11,381 nucleotides of DNA from an uncultured Collinsella sp. (GCA_937989795.1 CALKBB010000276.1:1-11381), one strand, 5' to 3'. Shown: positions 1 through 6,708, numbered from the stretch's first letter. Notes: a model not told the origin generated them from the sequence alone. Made by a program: numbers and translations.

Positions 1-1
1 T

Positions 2-796
2 GCCGGCAGCGACGTGCGATTTGAGGATGCGAGCTTTACCTACGAGGGCGCCGAAGCACCTGCTGTCAGCCATGTGAGTTTTAGCGTTTCCGCGGGTAGC
101 ACCCTCGCCCTGGTGGGTCCCTCTGGTGGCGGTAAGTCAACCTGCGCAAGCCTGATCCCGCGTTTTTGGGATGTTTCCTCGGGTCGAGTGCTCGTAGGCG
201 GTGTGGACGTTCGCGATATGGATTCGCACGAGCTTATGGACCAGGTCGCCTTCGTGTTCCAGACCAACCAGCTGTTCCGGCAAACACTTGCCGATAACGT
301 GCGCGCCTCCAAGCCTACGGCCACTGACGACGAAGTGCGTGCGGCCCTCTCCGCAGCTCAGTGCGACGACATTGTGGCCAAGCTCCCACAGGGCATCAAT
401 ACCATGCTCGGTGCCGGCGGAGCATATCTTTCGGGCGGCGAGGTCCAGCGCGTGGCACTCGCCCGCGCGATCCTTAAAGACGCGCCTATCGTGGTGCTCG
501 ATGAGGCCACGGCGTTTGCCGATCCCGAGAACGAGGCGCTCATCCAACGTGCTTTTAGCAAACTGGCGGCGGGTCGCACGGTCATTATGATCGCGCACCG
601 ACTCTCGACTGTAGTGGGCGCAGACCAAATCGTGGTGCTCAACCAGGGCAGCGTGCAGGAGTCGGGTACCCATGCCGAGTTGCTGTCCCAAAATGGCCTG
701 TATGCCAAGATGTGGGCCGAGTACGAACAGGCCGCGAGCTGGAAAATCACTGCAGCGACCGCGGATGCCACCGTCACGAAGGGAGGCGAGGCCTAA
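2..796 (+). CDS. ABC transporter ATP-binding/permease protein, C-terminal part (5' cut by window edge)
   Basis: The reading frame is open from the first complete codon and runs off the left edge, so only the nucleotide-binding domain is visible; GTG at 14 lies inside the domain and is not the start. All ABC ATPase motifs are present: Walker A GPSGGGKST (from 116), Q-loop VFQTNQ, signature LSGGEVQR (from 428), Walker B VVLDEATAFADPENE (Asp codon 500, Glu codon 503) and the H-loop His (596). The missing N-terminus presumably holds a six-helix membrane domain, as in the next gene. The stop TAA touches the next ATG directly, so the two are co-translated and probably form a heterodimer in the cytoplasmic membrane. 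The ATAFADPENE context is what I recall from IrtA/YbtP-type siderophore importers that use the exporter fold; a drug or peptide exporter remains possible. The ATPase call is certain, the substrate is inference. Confidence 0.93.
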   Translation, partial: AGSDVRFEDASFTYEGAEAPAVSHVSFSVSAGSTLALVGPSGGGKSTCASLIPRFWDVSSGRVLVGGVDVRDMDSHELMDQVAFVFQTNQLFRQTLADNVRASKPTATDDEVRAALSAAQCDDIVAKLPQGINTMLGAGGAYLSGGEVQRVALARAILKDAPIVVLDEATAFADPENEALIQRAFSKLAAGRTVIMIAHRLSTVVGADQIVVLNQGSVQESGTHAELLSQNGLYAKMWAEYEQAASWKITAATADATVTKGGEA

Positions 797-2554
797 ATGT
801 TCGCCTCATTCCAAAAGAAGTATTTCCTATCCGATAAAGGCGTCGCCGGCGTAAAACGCGGCATTTTCTGGACCACGCTCACCAATCTCATCACCATGGC
901 CGGCATGGGCTTTTTATTCCTGGTTATGGCCGGCTTTGTCGAGCATCTCGTCAGCGGGGCTGACCTGCCGGATGCCCTGCCGATCGTGGGCGGCCTCCTG
1001 GTCTTTTTCGTGTTGCTCTTTGCCTCTAACTGGCAGCAGTATTACTACACCTACTGCATCTTTTACGAGGAGTGCGGCAAGCAGCGTATGGAGATTGCCG
1101 AGCGCTTGCGCAAACTGCCGCTGTCGTTTTTTGGTCGTCGTGATCTGGCCGATTTAACCGAGACCATCATGGGCGACGTCCAGGCCATGGAGCACGCCTA
1201 CAGCCACGTGCTGGGAGAGCTTTGGGGTGCCATCATCGCAAGCGCCATTGTCTTCGTGGCATCGCTGTTCTTTTGCTGGCAGCTGGCGATTGCGGCGTTT
1301 TGGAGCGTTCCCGTGGCCTTTGCCGTGTTGTATCTAACACGCGGCCCCATGACTCCGGTGTTTGATCGCGTGCGCGCCGAGAAGGTCAAGGTTACCGAGG
1401 CTATTCAAGAGACGCTCGACTGCGTTCGCGAGATTCGCGCCACCAACCAGGAGGCCCATTATCTTGAGGGACTCAACGCCGTGATCGATGCCGAGGAGCG
1501 CGAGACCACCAAGGGCGAGCTCGTTAACGGGCTTTTGGTCAACTCCGCCTTTGCCATCCTGCGTCTGGGCATTGCCACCACGCTGGTCACGGGCGCCGCG
1601 ATGGTCGCCTCCGGGCAGGTCGACTTTTTGGTGTTGTTTGCCTTCCTGCTTATGGTGAGCCGTATCTATGCGCCCTTTGACCAGGCATTAATGTTAATGT
1701 CCGAGCTGTTTGCCGCCGAGTCGTCTGCCAAGCGCATGCGTTCCATCATGGAAGAGCCTGTGGCGCGGGGCAGCGAGAACTTTAAGCCTGCGGGCCACGA
1801 TGTGGTGTTCGATCACGTGGCATTTGGCTATGGTGCGGGCGAGGACGGACGCGCCGGCGAGAAAGTTCTTACCGATGTGAGCTTTACCGCCAAGGAAGGC
1901 GAGGTCACGGCGCTGGTCGGTCCTTCGGGTTCCGGTAAGTCTACGGTGAGCCGCCTGGCCGCGCGCTTTTGGGATGCCACTGCGGGCAAGGTTGCCGTGG
2001 GCGGTGTGGATGTTGCGGGCGTGGATCCCGAGGTGCTGCTGCGCGACTACGCCATTGTGTTCCAAGACGTGCTGCTCTTTGACGACACGGTGATGGGAAA
2101 CATCCGCCTCGGGCGTCGTGATGCCACCGATGAGGAAGTGCTTGCAGCCGCGCGTGCCGCCAACTGTGACGAGTTCGTGAACCGCATGCCGCAGGGCTAT
2201 GACACTATGATTGGAGAGAACGGCTCCAAACTCTCCGGCGGCGAGCGCCAGCGCATCTCCATCGCCCGCGCACTGCTCAAAGACGCGCCTATCGTGCTGT
2301 TGGACGAGGCGACGGCAAGCTTGGATGTGGAGAACGAGACCGTGGTGCAACAGGCGCTCTCCCGTCTGCTTGCAGGCAAGACGGTTATCGTTATTGCCCA
2401 CCGTATGCGTACGGTGGAAAATGCCGACAAAATCGTTGTGCTCAAGGATGGTGTGGTTGCCGAGCAGGGCACTCCGGCACAGCTCAAGGCGGCAGGTGGA
2501 GAATTCGCCCGCATGGTTGCGCTGCAAAAGGAAGCGGCTGCCTGGCGGCTATAG
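797..2554 (+). CDS. ABC transporter permease/ATP-binding protein, partner half-transporter (IrtB/YbtQ-like or exporter)
   Basis: This is a complete 585-residue half-transporter, the usual length for fused membrane-ATPase halves. Residues 1 to about 310 carry six hydrophobic segments, including stretches near 22-50, 60-80, 140-185 and 245-295, typical of the type I exporter (type IV) fold. The ATPase domain follows: Walker A GPSGSGKST (375-383), VFQD Q-loop, signature LSGGERQR (479-486), Walker B VLLDEATASLD with D503 and E504, and H535 in the IAHR H-loop. The ATG immediately follows the TAA of the upstream gene, and GGGAGGCGAG before it supplies a ribosome site. Both subunits have canonical catalytic residues, so both sites should hydrolyse ATP. 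The pair faces an iron-type locus downstream, which fits siderophore or metal-chelate import, but the sequence alone does not fix direction or substrate. Confidence 0.93.
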   Translation: MFASFQKKYFLSDKGVAGVKRGIFWTTLTNLITMAGMGFLFLVMAGFVEHLVSGADLPDALPIVGGLLVFFVLLFASNWQQYYYTYCIFYEECGKQRMEIAERLRKLPLSFFGRRDLADLTETIMGDVQAMEHAYSHVLGELWGAIIASAIVFVASLFFCWQLAIAAFWSVPVAFAVLYLTRGPMTPVFDRVRAEKVKVTEAIQETLDCVREIRATNQEAHYLEGLNAVIDAEERETTKGELVNGLLVNSAFAILRLGIATTLVTGAAMVASGQVDFLVLFAFLLMVSRIYAPFDQALMLMSELFAAESSAKRMRSIMEEPVARGSENFKPAGHDVVFDHVAFGYGAGEDGRAGEKVLTDVSFTAKEGEVTALVGPSGSGKSTVSRLAARFWDATAGKVAVGGVDVAGVDPEVLLRDYAIVFQDVLLFDDTVMGNIRLGRRDATDEEVLAAARAANCDEFVNRMPQGYDTMIGENGSKLSGGERQRISIARALLKDAPIVLLDEATASLDVENETVVQQALSRLLAGKTVIVIAHRMRTVENADKIVVLKDGVVAEQGTPAQLKAAGGEFARMVALQKEAAAWRL

Positions 2555-2555
2555 G

Positions 2556-2588
2556 AATGTGACAAAGGGACAATCCCTTTGTCACATT
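2556..2588. repeat. Perfect 15-bp inverted repeat, REP-like palindrome
   Basis: AATGTGACAAAGGGA (2556-2570) is followed by CAA and the exact reverse complement at 2574-2588. It begins two bases after the ABC operon stop. No T-tract follows on the plus strand, so it is not a textbook intrinsic terminator, although the hairpin could stop or protect the transcript 3' end. From memory, palindromes of the GTGACAAAGGGAC type recur between genes in gut Coriobacteria and Clostridia, so a dispersed REP-like element is the likeliest identity. Confidence 0.85.
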
Positions 2589-2625
2589 GAGTTCATCCCC
2601 ATAGTTTCCAAAAAGTTAGCCATTG

Positions 2626-2654
2626 TTGACCAAATAGTTATACTAAACTATTTT
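2626..2654 (+). promoter_or_regulatory. Sigma70-like promoter of the small-protein/P-type ATPase unit
   Basis: TTGACC (2626-2631) and TATTTT (2649-2654) are separated by exactly 17 bases. An overlapping TATACT (2639-2644) is an alternative -10 but has only a poor -35 (TTAGCC). Transcription would start near 2660, about 75 bases before the small gene's ATG. The region is much more AT-rich than its surroundings. Confidence 0.6.
2632..2653. promoter_or_regulatory. Candidate metalloregulator operator (AT-rich palindrome)
   Basis: Arms AAATAGTT (2632-2639) and AACTATTT (2646-2653) are perfect inverted repeats around a 6-base centre. The palindrome covers the spacer and the -10 of the promoter, so a bound protein would block RNA polymerase. 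Read on the minus strand, the half ATAGTTTAG matches 7 of 9 positions of the DtxR/IdeR half-site TWAGGTTAG that I recall. Assignment to a DtxR- or Fur-type regulator is inference, supported mainly by the downstream metal ATPase. Confidence 0.5.
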
Positions 2655-2734
2655 CAAAAGCGTGCTCGAGCAAACTAATGAACTCGGGTGCTAAGGCACC
2701 ATGCCGCGCTTGTGCGGCAAAAGGGAGAAGCAAC

Positions 2735-2980
2735 ATGAAGAAGTCGACGTTTAACACCCTGCTTGTTGGTGGCGGTTTTCTGCTTGGCACGGCCGGCATC
2801 AAGCTGCTTACCAGCGCTCCGGTCAAGAATGCCTGCGTGCAGGGTATCGCGTGCGGTATGCGCGTCAAGAACTGCTACCAGGACATGGTCGAGCAGGCCA
2901 AGGCCAATGTCGATGACATGGTTGCCGAGGCTGCCTACATCACCCAGAGCGAGGCCGCTGCTGACGAGGCAGCCGAGTAG
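2735..2980 (+). CDS. Small DUF6110-like membrane protein, partner of the downstream P-type ATPase
   Basis: I chose ATG 2735 (81 residues) because AAGGGAG (2722-2728) sits at good distance before it. A longer frame from 2678 adds a 19-residue lead without a ribosome site. The protein begins MKKSTFNTLLVGGGFLLGTA, one N-terminal membrane segment (about residues 6-24) rich in glycine, followed by TSAPVKN, a conserved-looking middle with two cysteines (IACGMRVKNCYQD), and an acidic alpha-helical tail. I recognise this layout as the DUF6110 family, which often stands directly before heavy-metal P-type ATPases in Firmicutes and Coriobacteria. Its stop is 18 bases from the ATPase start, so the two are one operon. 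The biochemical role is not known to me; a membrane scaffold or accessory of the ATPase, as for the small Fez proteins, is inference. Confidence 0.82.
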   Translation: MKKSTFNTLLVGGGFLLGTAGIKLLTSAPVKNACVQGIACGMRVKNCYQDMVEQAKANVDDMVAEAAYITQSEAAADEAAE

Positions 2981-2998
2981 CGCTCCCAGGCACAAACT

Positions 2999-5074
2999 AT
3001 GAGATTCTCGATTATCAGCGAGATCCCTGGCAGGACCCGCCTTCAGTTGGCGGGTCCTGTGCCAGAGAGCGATCTCGATGCGCTTCTAAAGCTTGGCGGC
3101 GACATCGATGGCGTGCGCAAGGTGCGCGTGTATGGCCGCATTGGCCAGATGGCGCTCGAATATGACGAGCGGTGTCGTGCGGGCGTGCTCGACGCCTTGG
3201 GTGCGCTCGATGCCCAGGCCATTGCCGACGCAAAGACGGGTTACGTGATGCAGCTTGAGCCACGCAAGCACAAACTCGTCATGGATCTTGCCACACTTAT
3301 CGGCGCCCACTACGCACGTCGCTGGTTCTTGCCGACGCCTCTGCGTGCGGTGTTTGTCGTGGCCGGTTACATGGCATTTTTGCGCGCTGCCCTTCATGAG
3401 CTGGCACAGCCGCGCCTGACCGTTCCTGTGCTCGACGCTTCGGCCATCGGCATTTCGTTCGTCAAGCGTGATGTCGACACCGCGGGCCAGACGATGTTCC
3501 TACTCAACGTGGGCGAGCTGCTCGAGGACTACACCCGCGCCATGAGCGAAAACGAGCTCATCAACTCGCTGCTCGATGTGCCCGACAAGGCGCAAAAGGT
3601 CGTCGGCGACACCGAGGTAAGCGTTGCCGCCACCGAGCTTGAGCCCGGCGATCTGGTCGCCGTGCGCACTGGCATGTCCATTTGCATCGACGGCGTTGTC
3701 GAGCAGGGGAGCGCTATGGTCAACCAGGCGACCCTGACCGGCGAGCCGCTGGCCGTCGAGCGCAGCGTGGGCGACGACGTGTTCGCCGGCACCGTCGTGG
3801 AAGACGGCAGCATCTTGGTGCGCGTGCGCGCCAATACGGCTCAGACCAAGCTACGCTCGATCGTCTCGCTCGTGCAGACGGCCGATTCGCTCAAGTCCGA
3901 GGGTCAGTCGCATATGGAGGATCTTGCCAACAAGATCGTCCCGTGGAACTTCCTGCTTGCGGGCCTGGTTGCGCTTACCACCCGCAGCCTCATCAAGACC
4001 TCAGCGGCACTGATGGTCGACTATTCGTGCGCACTCAAGCTCACGGGTTCCGTCGCCGTTATGACTGCCATGAGCGACGCCGCCAAGATGGGCGTGATGG
4101 TCAAGGGCGCCAAGTACTTTGAGTCGTTTGCCAAGGCCGACACCATTGTGTTTGATAAGACCGGCACGCTCACCGAGGCGCAGCCGCGTCTAGCTTGCGT
4201 GCTCACGACCGATGGCTGGAGCGAGGACGAGATCCTGCGCCTTTCCGCTTGCTTGGAGGAGCATTTCCCGCATCCGGTGGCGCGCGCCGTGGTCAATGCG
4301 GCACGCGAGCGCGGGCTCGAGCACCGCGAGCGCCATGCTGCCGTCGAGTACATCGTGGCGCACGGCATCGCTTCGTCCATCGAAGGACGTCGCGCCATCA
4401 TCGGTTCCGCGCACTTTGTATTCGACGATGAGGGCGCGCAGCTCGAGTCCGACATTAAGGAGCAAATCGAGTCCCAGATGCAGGGCCTGTCGCCGCTGTA
4501 TCTGGCGGTCGATGGTACCGTTGTGGGCGTGCTCGGTATCGAGGACCCGCTTAAGCCCGGGGTCCGCGAGGCCATCGCCGACCTGCATGCGCTGGGCGTT
4601 AAGCGCGTGGTCATGCTCACGGGCGACTCGGAGCGCACGGCCGAGCGCATTGCGCGCGAGGCGGGAGTCGACGAGTTTAAGGCCGAGCTGCTGCCCGAGG
4701 ACAAGTACGCGTATGTGGAGCGGATTAAGCGCGAGGGGCGCCACGTTGCCATGGTGGGCGACGGCGTCAACGATTCACCGGCGCTCGGTTTGGCCGACGT
4801 GGGGCTGGCCATGGGCGGCGGAAGCGACATCGCCAAGGAGGTCGCCGATATCATCCTGACCGATACGGATCTGGCCGCGATCGTGCGCCTGCGCCGCATG
4901 AGTCAGGGGCTTATCGACCGTCTGACGAGTTCGTATTCCAAGGTGATGCTCACCAACTCGGCGCTGTTGGCATTGGGCATTACCGGCATGATCACTCCGC
5001 AGACGTCGTCACTGCTGCACAACGGCTCGACGATCGCTTACAGCCTGGGCAACGCGAAGGCTTACCTGCGCTAG
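2999..5074 (+). CDS. P1B-type metal-transporting ATPase, P1B-6 (FezB-like) subgroup
   Basis: This 691-residue protein has every P-type ATPase hallmark: TGE (247-249, actuator domain), the phosphorylation motif DKTGTLT with D386, HP (425-426) typical of P1B pumps, TGD (541-543) and GDGVND (587-592). The membrane metal-site helix has SCALKL (343-348) instead of CPC or SPC. The N-terminus is a degenerate heavy-metal-associated domain without CXXC; it opens with IPGRTR (9-14), the arginine motif I recall from P1B-6 ATPases. Hydrophobic segments lie near 112-133, 141-153, 315-355 and 645-680. P1B-6 pumps are linked to iron, and FezB in ferrosome loci moves iron into a membrane compartment. The start follows the small membrane gene by 18 bases with only a weak ribosome site (CCAGG), suggesting translational coupling. 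The pump call is certain; iron and ferrosome function are inferred. Confidence 0.95.
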   Translation: MRFSIISEIPGRTRLQLAGPVPESDLDALLKLGGDIDGVRKVRVYGRIGQMALEYDERCRAGVLDALGALDAQAIADAKTGYVMQLEPRKHKLVMDLATLIGAHYARRWFLPTPLRAVFVVAGYMAFLRAALHELAQPRLTVPVLDASAIGISFVKRDVDTAGQTMFLLNVGELLEDYTRAMSENELINSLLDVPDKAQKVVGDTEVSVAATELEPGDLVAVRTGMSICIDGVVEQGSAMVNQATLTGEPLAVERSVGDDVFAGTVVEDGSILVRVRANTAQTKLRSIVSLVQTADSLKSEGQSHMEDLANKIVPWNFLLAGLVALTTRSLIKTSAALMVDYSCALKLTGSVAVMTAMSDAAKMGVMVKGAKYFESFAKADTIVFDKTGTLTEAQPRLACVLTTDGWSEDEILRLSACLEEHFPHPVARAVVNAARERGLEHRERHAAVEYIVAHGIASSIEGRRAIIGSAHFVFDDEGAQLESDIKEQIESQMQGLSPLYLAVDGTVVGVLGIEDPLKPGVREAIADLHALGVKRVVMLTGDSERTAERIAREAGVDEFKAELLPEDKYAYVERIKREGRHVAMVGDGVNDSPALGLADVGLAMGGGSDIAKEVADIILTDTDLAAIVRLRRMSQGLIDRLTSSYSKVMLTNSALLALGITGMITPQTSSLLHNGSTIAYSLGNAKAYLR

Positions 5075-5098
5075 CAGACGTGTTCGCGCACGTTATCT

Positions 5099-5144
5099 GG
5101 CCTGCGCCCAGACGGCATCGGTGTCGTCCGGGCGCAGGCCTTTT
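5099..5144 (+). terminator. Intrinsic terminator after the P-type ATPase
   Basis: GGCCTGCGCCC (5099-5109) pairs perfectly with GGGCGCAGGCC (5130-5140), followed by TTTT. The loop can add an inner GACG/CGTC stem. It cleanly separates the ATPase operon from the toxin-antitoxin promoter only 5 bases further on. Confidence 0.88.
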
Positions 5145-5148
5145 GCAT

Positions 5149-5177
5149 TTGACCATGTGCTAGCTTCTCTATATAGT
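5149..5177 (+). promoter_or_regulatory. Promoter of the toxin-antitoxin operon
   Basis: TTGACC (5149-5154) and TATAGT (5172-5177) are spaced by exactly 17 bases, a strong sigma70-type match. The predicted start near 5184 falls inside the GCTAGC palindrome, about 35 bases before the antitoxin start codon. Confidence 0.72.
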
Positions 5178-5178
5178 G

Positions 5179-5197
5179 TTGCTAGCAGGGCTAGCAA
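5179..5197. promoter_or_regulatory. Candidate antitoxin operator, GCTAGC palindromes
   Basis: TTGCTAGC (5179-5186), spacer AGG, and GCTAGCAA (5190-5197) form a perfect 8-bp inverted repeat just after the -10 and over the predicted transcription start. A third GCTAGC at 5159-5164 lies between -35 and -10. Repeated palindromes over the promoter are typical of autoregulation by ribbon-helix-helix antitoxins and their toxin complexes; binding here is inferred. Confidence 0.6.
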
Positions 5198-5217
5198 TTG
5201 AAGGGAGCGAGATCGAC

Positions 5218-5571
5218 GTGGGTGCTGTTAGCGGCATGGCGCAGGTGAACGTTCGCGTGGATCGCCAGGTCAAGAACCGTGCCGAGGAGGCGCTGCGGCT
5301 TTCGGGCGGGTCGCTGCCCGAGCTCATCAAAAAGGTGGTGGCCAAGGTCGCGCAGGGTGGCGGGCAGTGCGAGGAAGTGCTTGCGGCCGTCGACGACCGG
5401 CAGCAGACCGTCGCGCCCGATACTCCGTTCGCCGCGTCGTGGGCAGCGGCAGACCGGCTCTATGCAGACTTGGGCATCGCTGCGTCGCCCGTATCCGACG
5501 ATCGCGGTTGGGACACAATCTATTCCGAAGCCATGGACGAGCGCTATCGCCAAAAGGGGATGATCCAGTGA
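5218..5571 (+). CDS. RelB/DinJ-like type II antitoxin
   Basis: I chose GTG 5218 because AAGGGAG (5201-5207) precedes it by 10 bases; ATG 5236 (MAQVNVRVD) is the alternative and matches where family members usually begin, but lacks a ribosome site. The product is 117 residues. The N-terminal part, AQVNVRVDRQVKNRAEEAL then a predicted helix ending LIKKVVAKVAQ, fits the ribbon-helix-helix DNA-binding fold of RelB/DinJ. The C-terminal part (LYADLGIAASPV...WDTIYSEAMDERY) would wrap the toxin. The stop overlaps the start of the PIN toxin gene. It likely neutralises the toxin and represses its own promoter through the GCTAGC repeats. The role is supported mainly by the fold-like N-terminus and the toxin neighbour. 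Confidence 0.82.
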   Translation: MGAVSGMAQVNVRVDRQVKNRAEEALRLSGGSLPELIKKVVAKVAQGGGQCEEVLAAVDDRQQTVAPDTPFAASWAAADRLYADLGIAASPVSDDRGWDTIYSEAMDERYRQKGMIQ

Positions 5572-6083
5572 GTGGGGCTCCCCTCAAAATAATGGTAGAC
5601 GCCAACGTATGGGTCGATTCGTTTTGCGTCGACCATGCCGAGTCGCTTGCCGCGCGTGCGTTTATTGGGCAGGCGACGGAGGCGGGGGCGTTGCTGTTCT
5701 TCCCGGTGCATATCGCTAAGGACGTGCTGTACGTTGTCCAACACGAGCTGAAGCGTAGCGTTCTTGCCAGCGGGGGAGCGCTCGACGAGGCATCTGCCCG
5801 CGCAATTGGCGATGCGGCGTTGGCGTTTGTTCGGAACATGACCGAAAACGCCACGGCCGTGGGTGCAGATGCGTCGGACCTTTGGCTGGCCGACAAATAC
5901 TTAGCGCTCCATCGCGATTACGAGGACAACTTGGTGCTTGCCGCATGCAAGCGCGCGCAGGTCGATTACTTGGTGACTAGCGATCGCAAACTGCTCGAAC
6001 ATGCCGATCTTGCAGCAAAGACCCCGCGCCAAATGATGCCGATTCTGACTTTGGCCGAACGCGGCGGCGCGGCTATCGGTTGA
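5568..6083 (+). CDS. PIN-domain ribonuclease toxin
   Basis: The GTG at 5568 overlaps the antitoxin TGA as GTGA and is preceded by AAAAGGGGA at suitable distance; an internal ATG at 5592 has no ribosome site. The 171-residue product shows the PIN fold acidic residues: D11 in MVDANVWVD, an acidic centre near E60, D120 in YEDNLVLAA and D139 in LVTSDRKLL. PIN toxins of VapC type are Mg-dependent RNases that cut tRNA or rRNA. Translational overlap with the antitoxin keeps the ratio in favour of the antidote. The last 20 or so residues (PRQMMPILTLAE) form the usual C-terminal extension. The RNA target cannot be read from the sequence. No frameshift or lost acidic residue is seen, so the module looks active. 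Confidence 0.85.
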   Translation: MSGAPLKIMVDANVWVDSFCVDHAESLAARAFIGQATEAGALLFFPVHIAKDVLYVVQHELKRSVLASGGALDEASARAIGDAALAFVRNMTENATAVGADASDLWLADKYLALHRDYEDNLVLAACKRAQVDYLVTSDRKLLEHADLAAKTPRQMMPILTLAERGGAAIG

Positions 6084-6095
6084 CGCGAACTGTTT

Positions 6096-6132
6096 GCGGG
6101 CCTCTTGGACGACGATGCGCCAAGGGGCCCGC
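6096..6132. terminator. Hairpin between convergent genes, probable two-way terminator
   Basis: GCGGGCCTCTTGG (6096-6108) pairs with CCAAGGGGCCCGC (6120-6132) with a single T-G wobble. It lies in the 58-base gap between the toxin stop and the stop of the minus-strand gene. No real T-tract follows on either side, so termination is likely but not canonical. Confidence 0.55.
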
Positions 6133-6141
6133 GCCTGCTAT

Positions 6142-6576
6142 TTACAAAAGCTCGGCCTTGATGGTGGGACTTTCTGCGAGCTGCTCGGCTGCCTTTTCAT
6201 CGGAGCTGTCGAGTGCTGCCAGACTACGGTAGACCCACTCGTTGACCTGGGTGTTCTTGACGCCTGCGGTCTGCATAAGGGCGCCTACCTCGCGGATTGC
6301 TGCGAGCAGATCGGCTTTGGGACCCGCGAGCTCGACCTCGATGCCGTGGTAGGCGGCCACGCCGCGGTTCTCACTCACGTGGTCGATAAAGCCCTCGACG
6401 GTCTCAAGCTGCTGGGCGAGAGCTGCATCATCGTCGGCGTCCAGCGCGACGAGTGCGTTGGATACCGTGAGGGCGGGATGTCCGCAGGGGACAAAGCCTT
6501 CGATGACATCCATAGCTTCGGTAATGGTTGAACCCAGGCCTGCGAGGGCATTGACGAGTTGCTGCTTGGTATTCAT
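6142..6576 (-). CDS. Hypothetical acidic helical protein
   Basis: I do not recognise this 144-residue protein. It starts at ATG (complement of 6574-6576) with AAAGGA (complement of 6583-6588) as ribosome site. It has no signal peptide, membrane segment or metal motif. It is rich in Ala, Glu, Asp and Leu and is predicted to be almost wholly alpha-helical, beginning MNTKQQLVNALAGLGSTITE. Two cytoplasmic helical halves are plausible, one centred on ALDADDDAALAQQLETVEGF and one on WVYRSLAALDSSDEKAAEQL; the similar ALD-acidic-AA(L/E)-QQL/EQL pattern may be an internal repeat. It is convergent with the toxin-antitoxin pair and divergent from ssrA, so it is a single-gene unit. Codon use matches its neighbours. 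A real gene is likely because of its start signals and good coding pattern, whereas the plus-strand frame over the same bases (6094-6531) is a shadow. Confidence 0.78.
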   Translation of the reverse strand: MNTKQQLVNALAGLGSTITEAMDVIEGFVPCGHPALTVSNALVALDADDDAALAQQLETVEGFIDHVSENRGVAAYHGIEVELAGPKADLLAAIREVGALMQTAGVKNTQVNEWVYRSLAALDSSDEKAAEQLAESPTIKAELL

Positions 6577-6610
6577 AACGGTCCTTTCGACGGGTCAATT
6601 TTGCTTGGCG

Positions 6611-6638
6611 AAAATATACGTGACGCGATCGGTAGCAA
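6611..6638 (-). promoter_or_regulatory. Candidate promoter of the minus-strand hypothetical gene
   Basis: On the minus strand TTGCTA (complement of 6633-6638) and TATTTT (complement of 6611-6616) are 16 bases apart, placing the transcript start near 6604, about 28 bases before the ATG. The match is moderate. Confidence 0.45.
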
Positions 6639-6708
6639 AAGTGCGAAGTGCGGCGCACATTGGGGTCTTCACAGCTCGTGCATAGAACAGCTGTCCGCTT
6701 TCAGAACG

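Noticed and set aside
1694..2527. 277-residue minus-strand frame antisense to the ABC ATPase
   Set aside because: It is the shadow of a gene with all ABC motifs; the composition (rich in His, Arg) is typical of antisense frames in GC-rich DNA.
2556..2588. Intrinsic terminator for the ABC operon
   Set aside because: The stem is strong but no T-tract follows, so I list it as a repeat with possible secondary terminator function.
2678..2734. Longer N-terminus for the small membrane protein
   Set aside because: The earlier ATG has no ribosome site and the added residues do not look like a signal or family extension; ATG 2735 has AAGGGAG.
5176..5217. Longer N-terminus for the antitoxin
   Set aside because: That TTG-type or GTG start would lie within the promoter -10 and operator, upstream of or at the predicted transcript start.
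6094..6531. Plus-strand frame of 145 residues opposite the hypothetical gene
   Set aside because: It is Cys- and Gly-rich, runs through the two-way hairpin and lacks a ribosome site, while the minus-strand gene has proper start signals.
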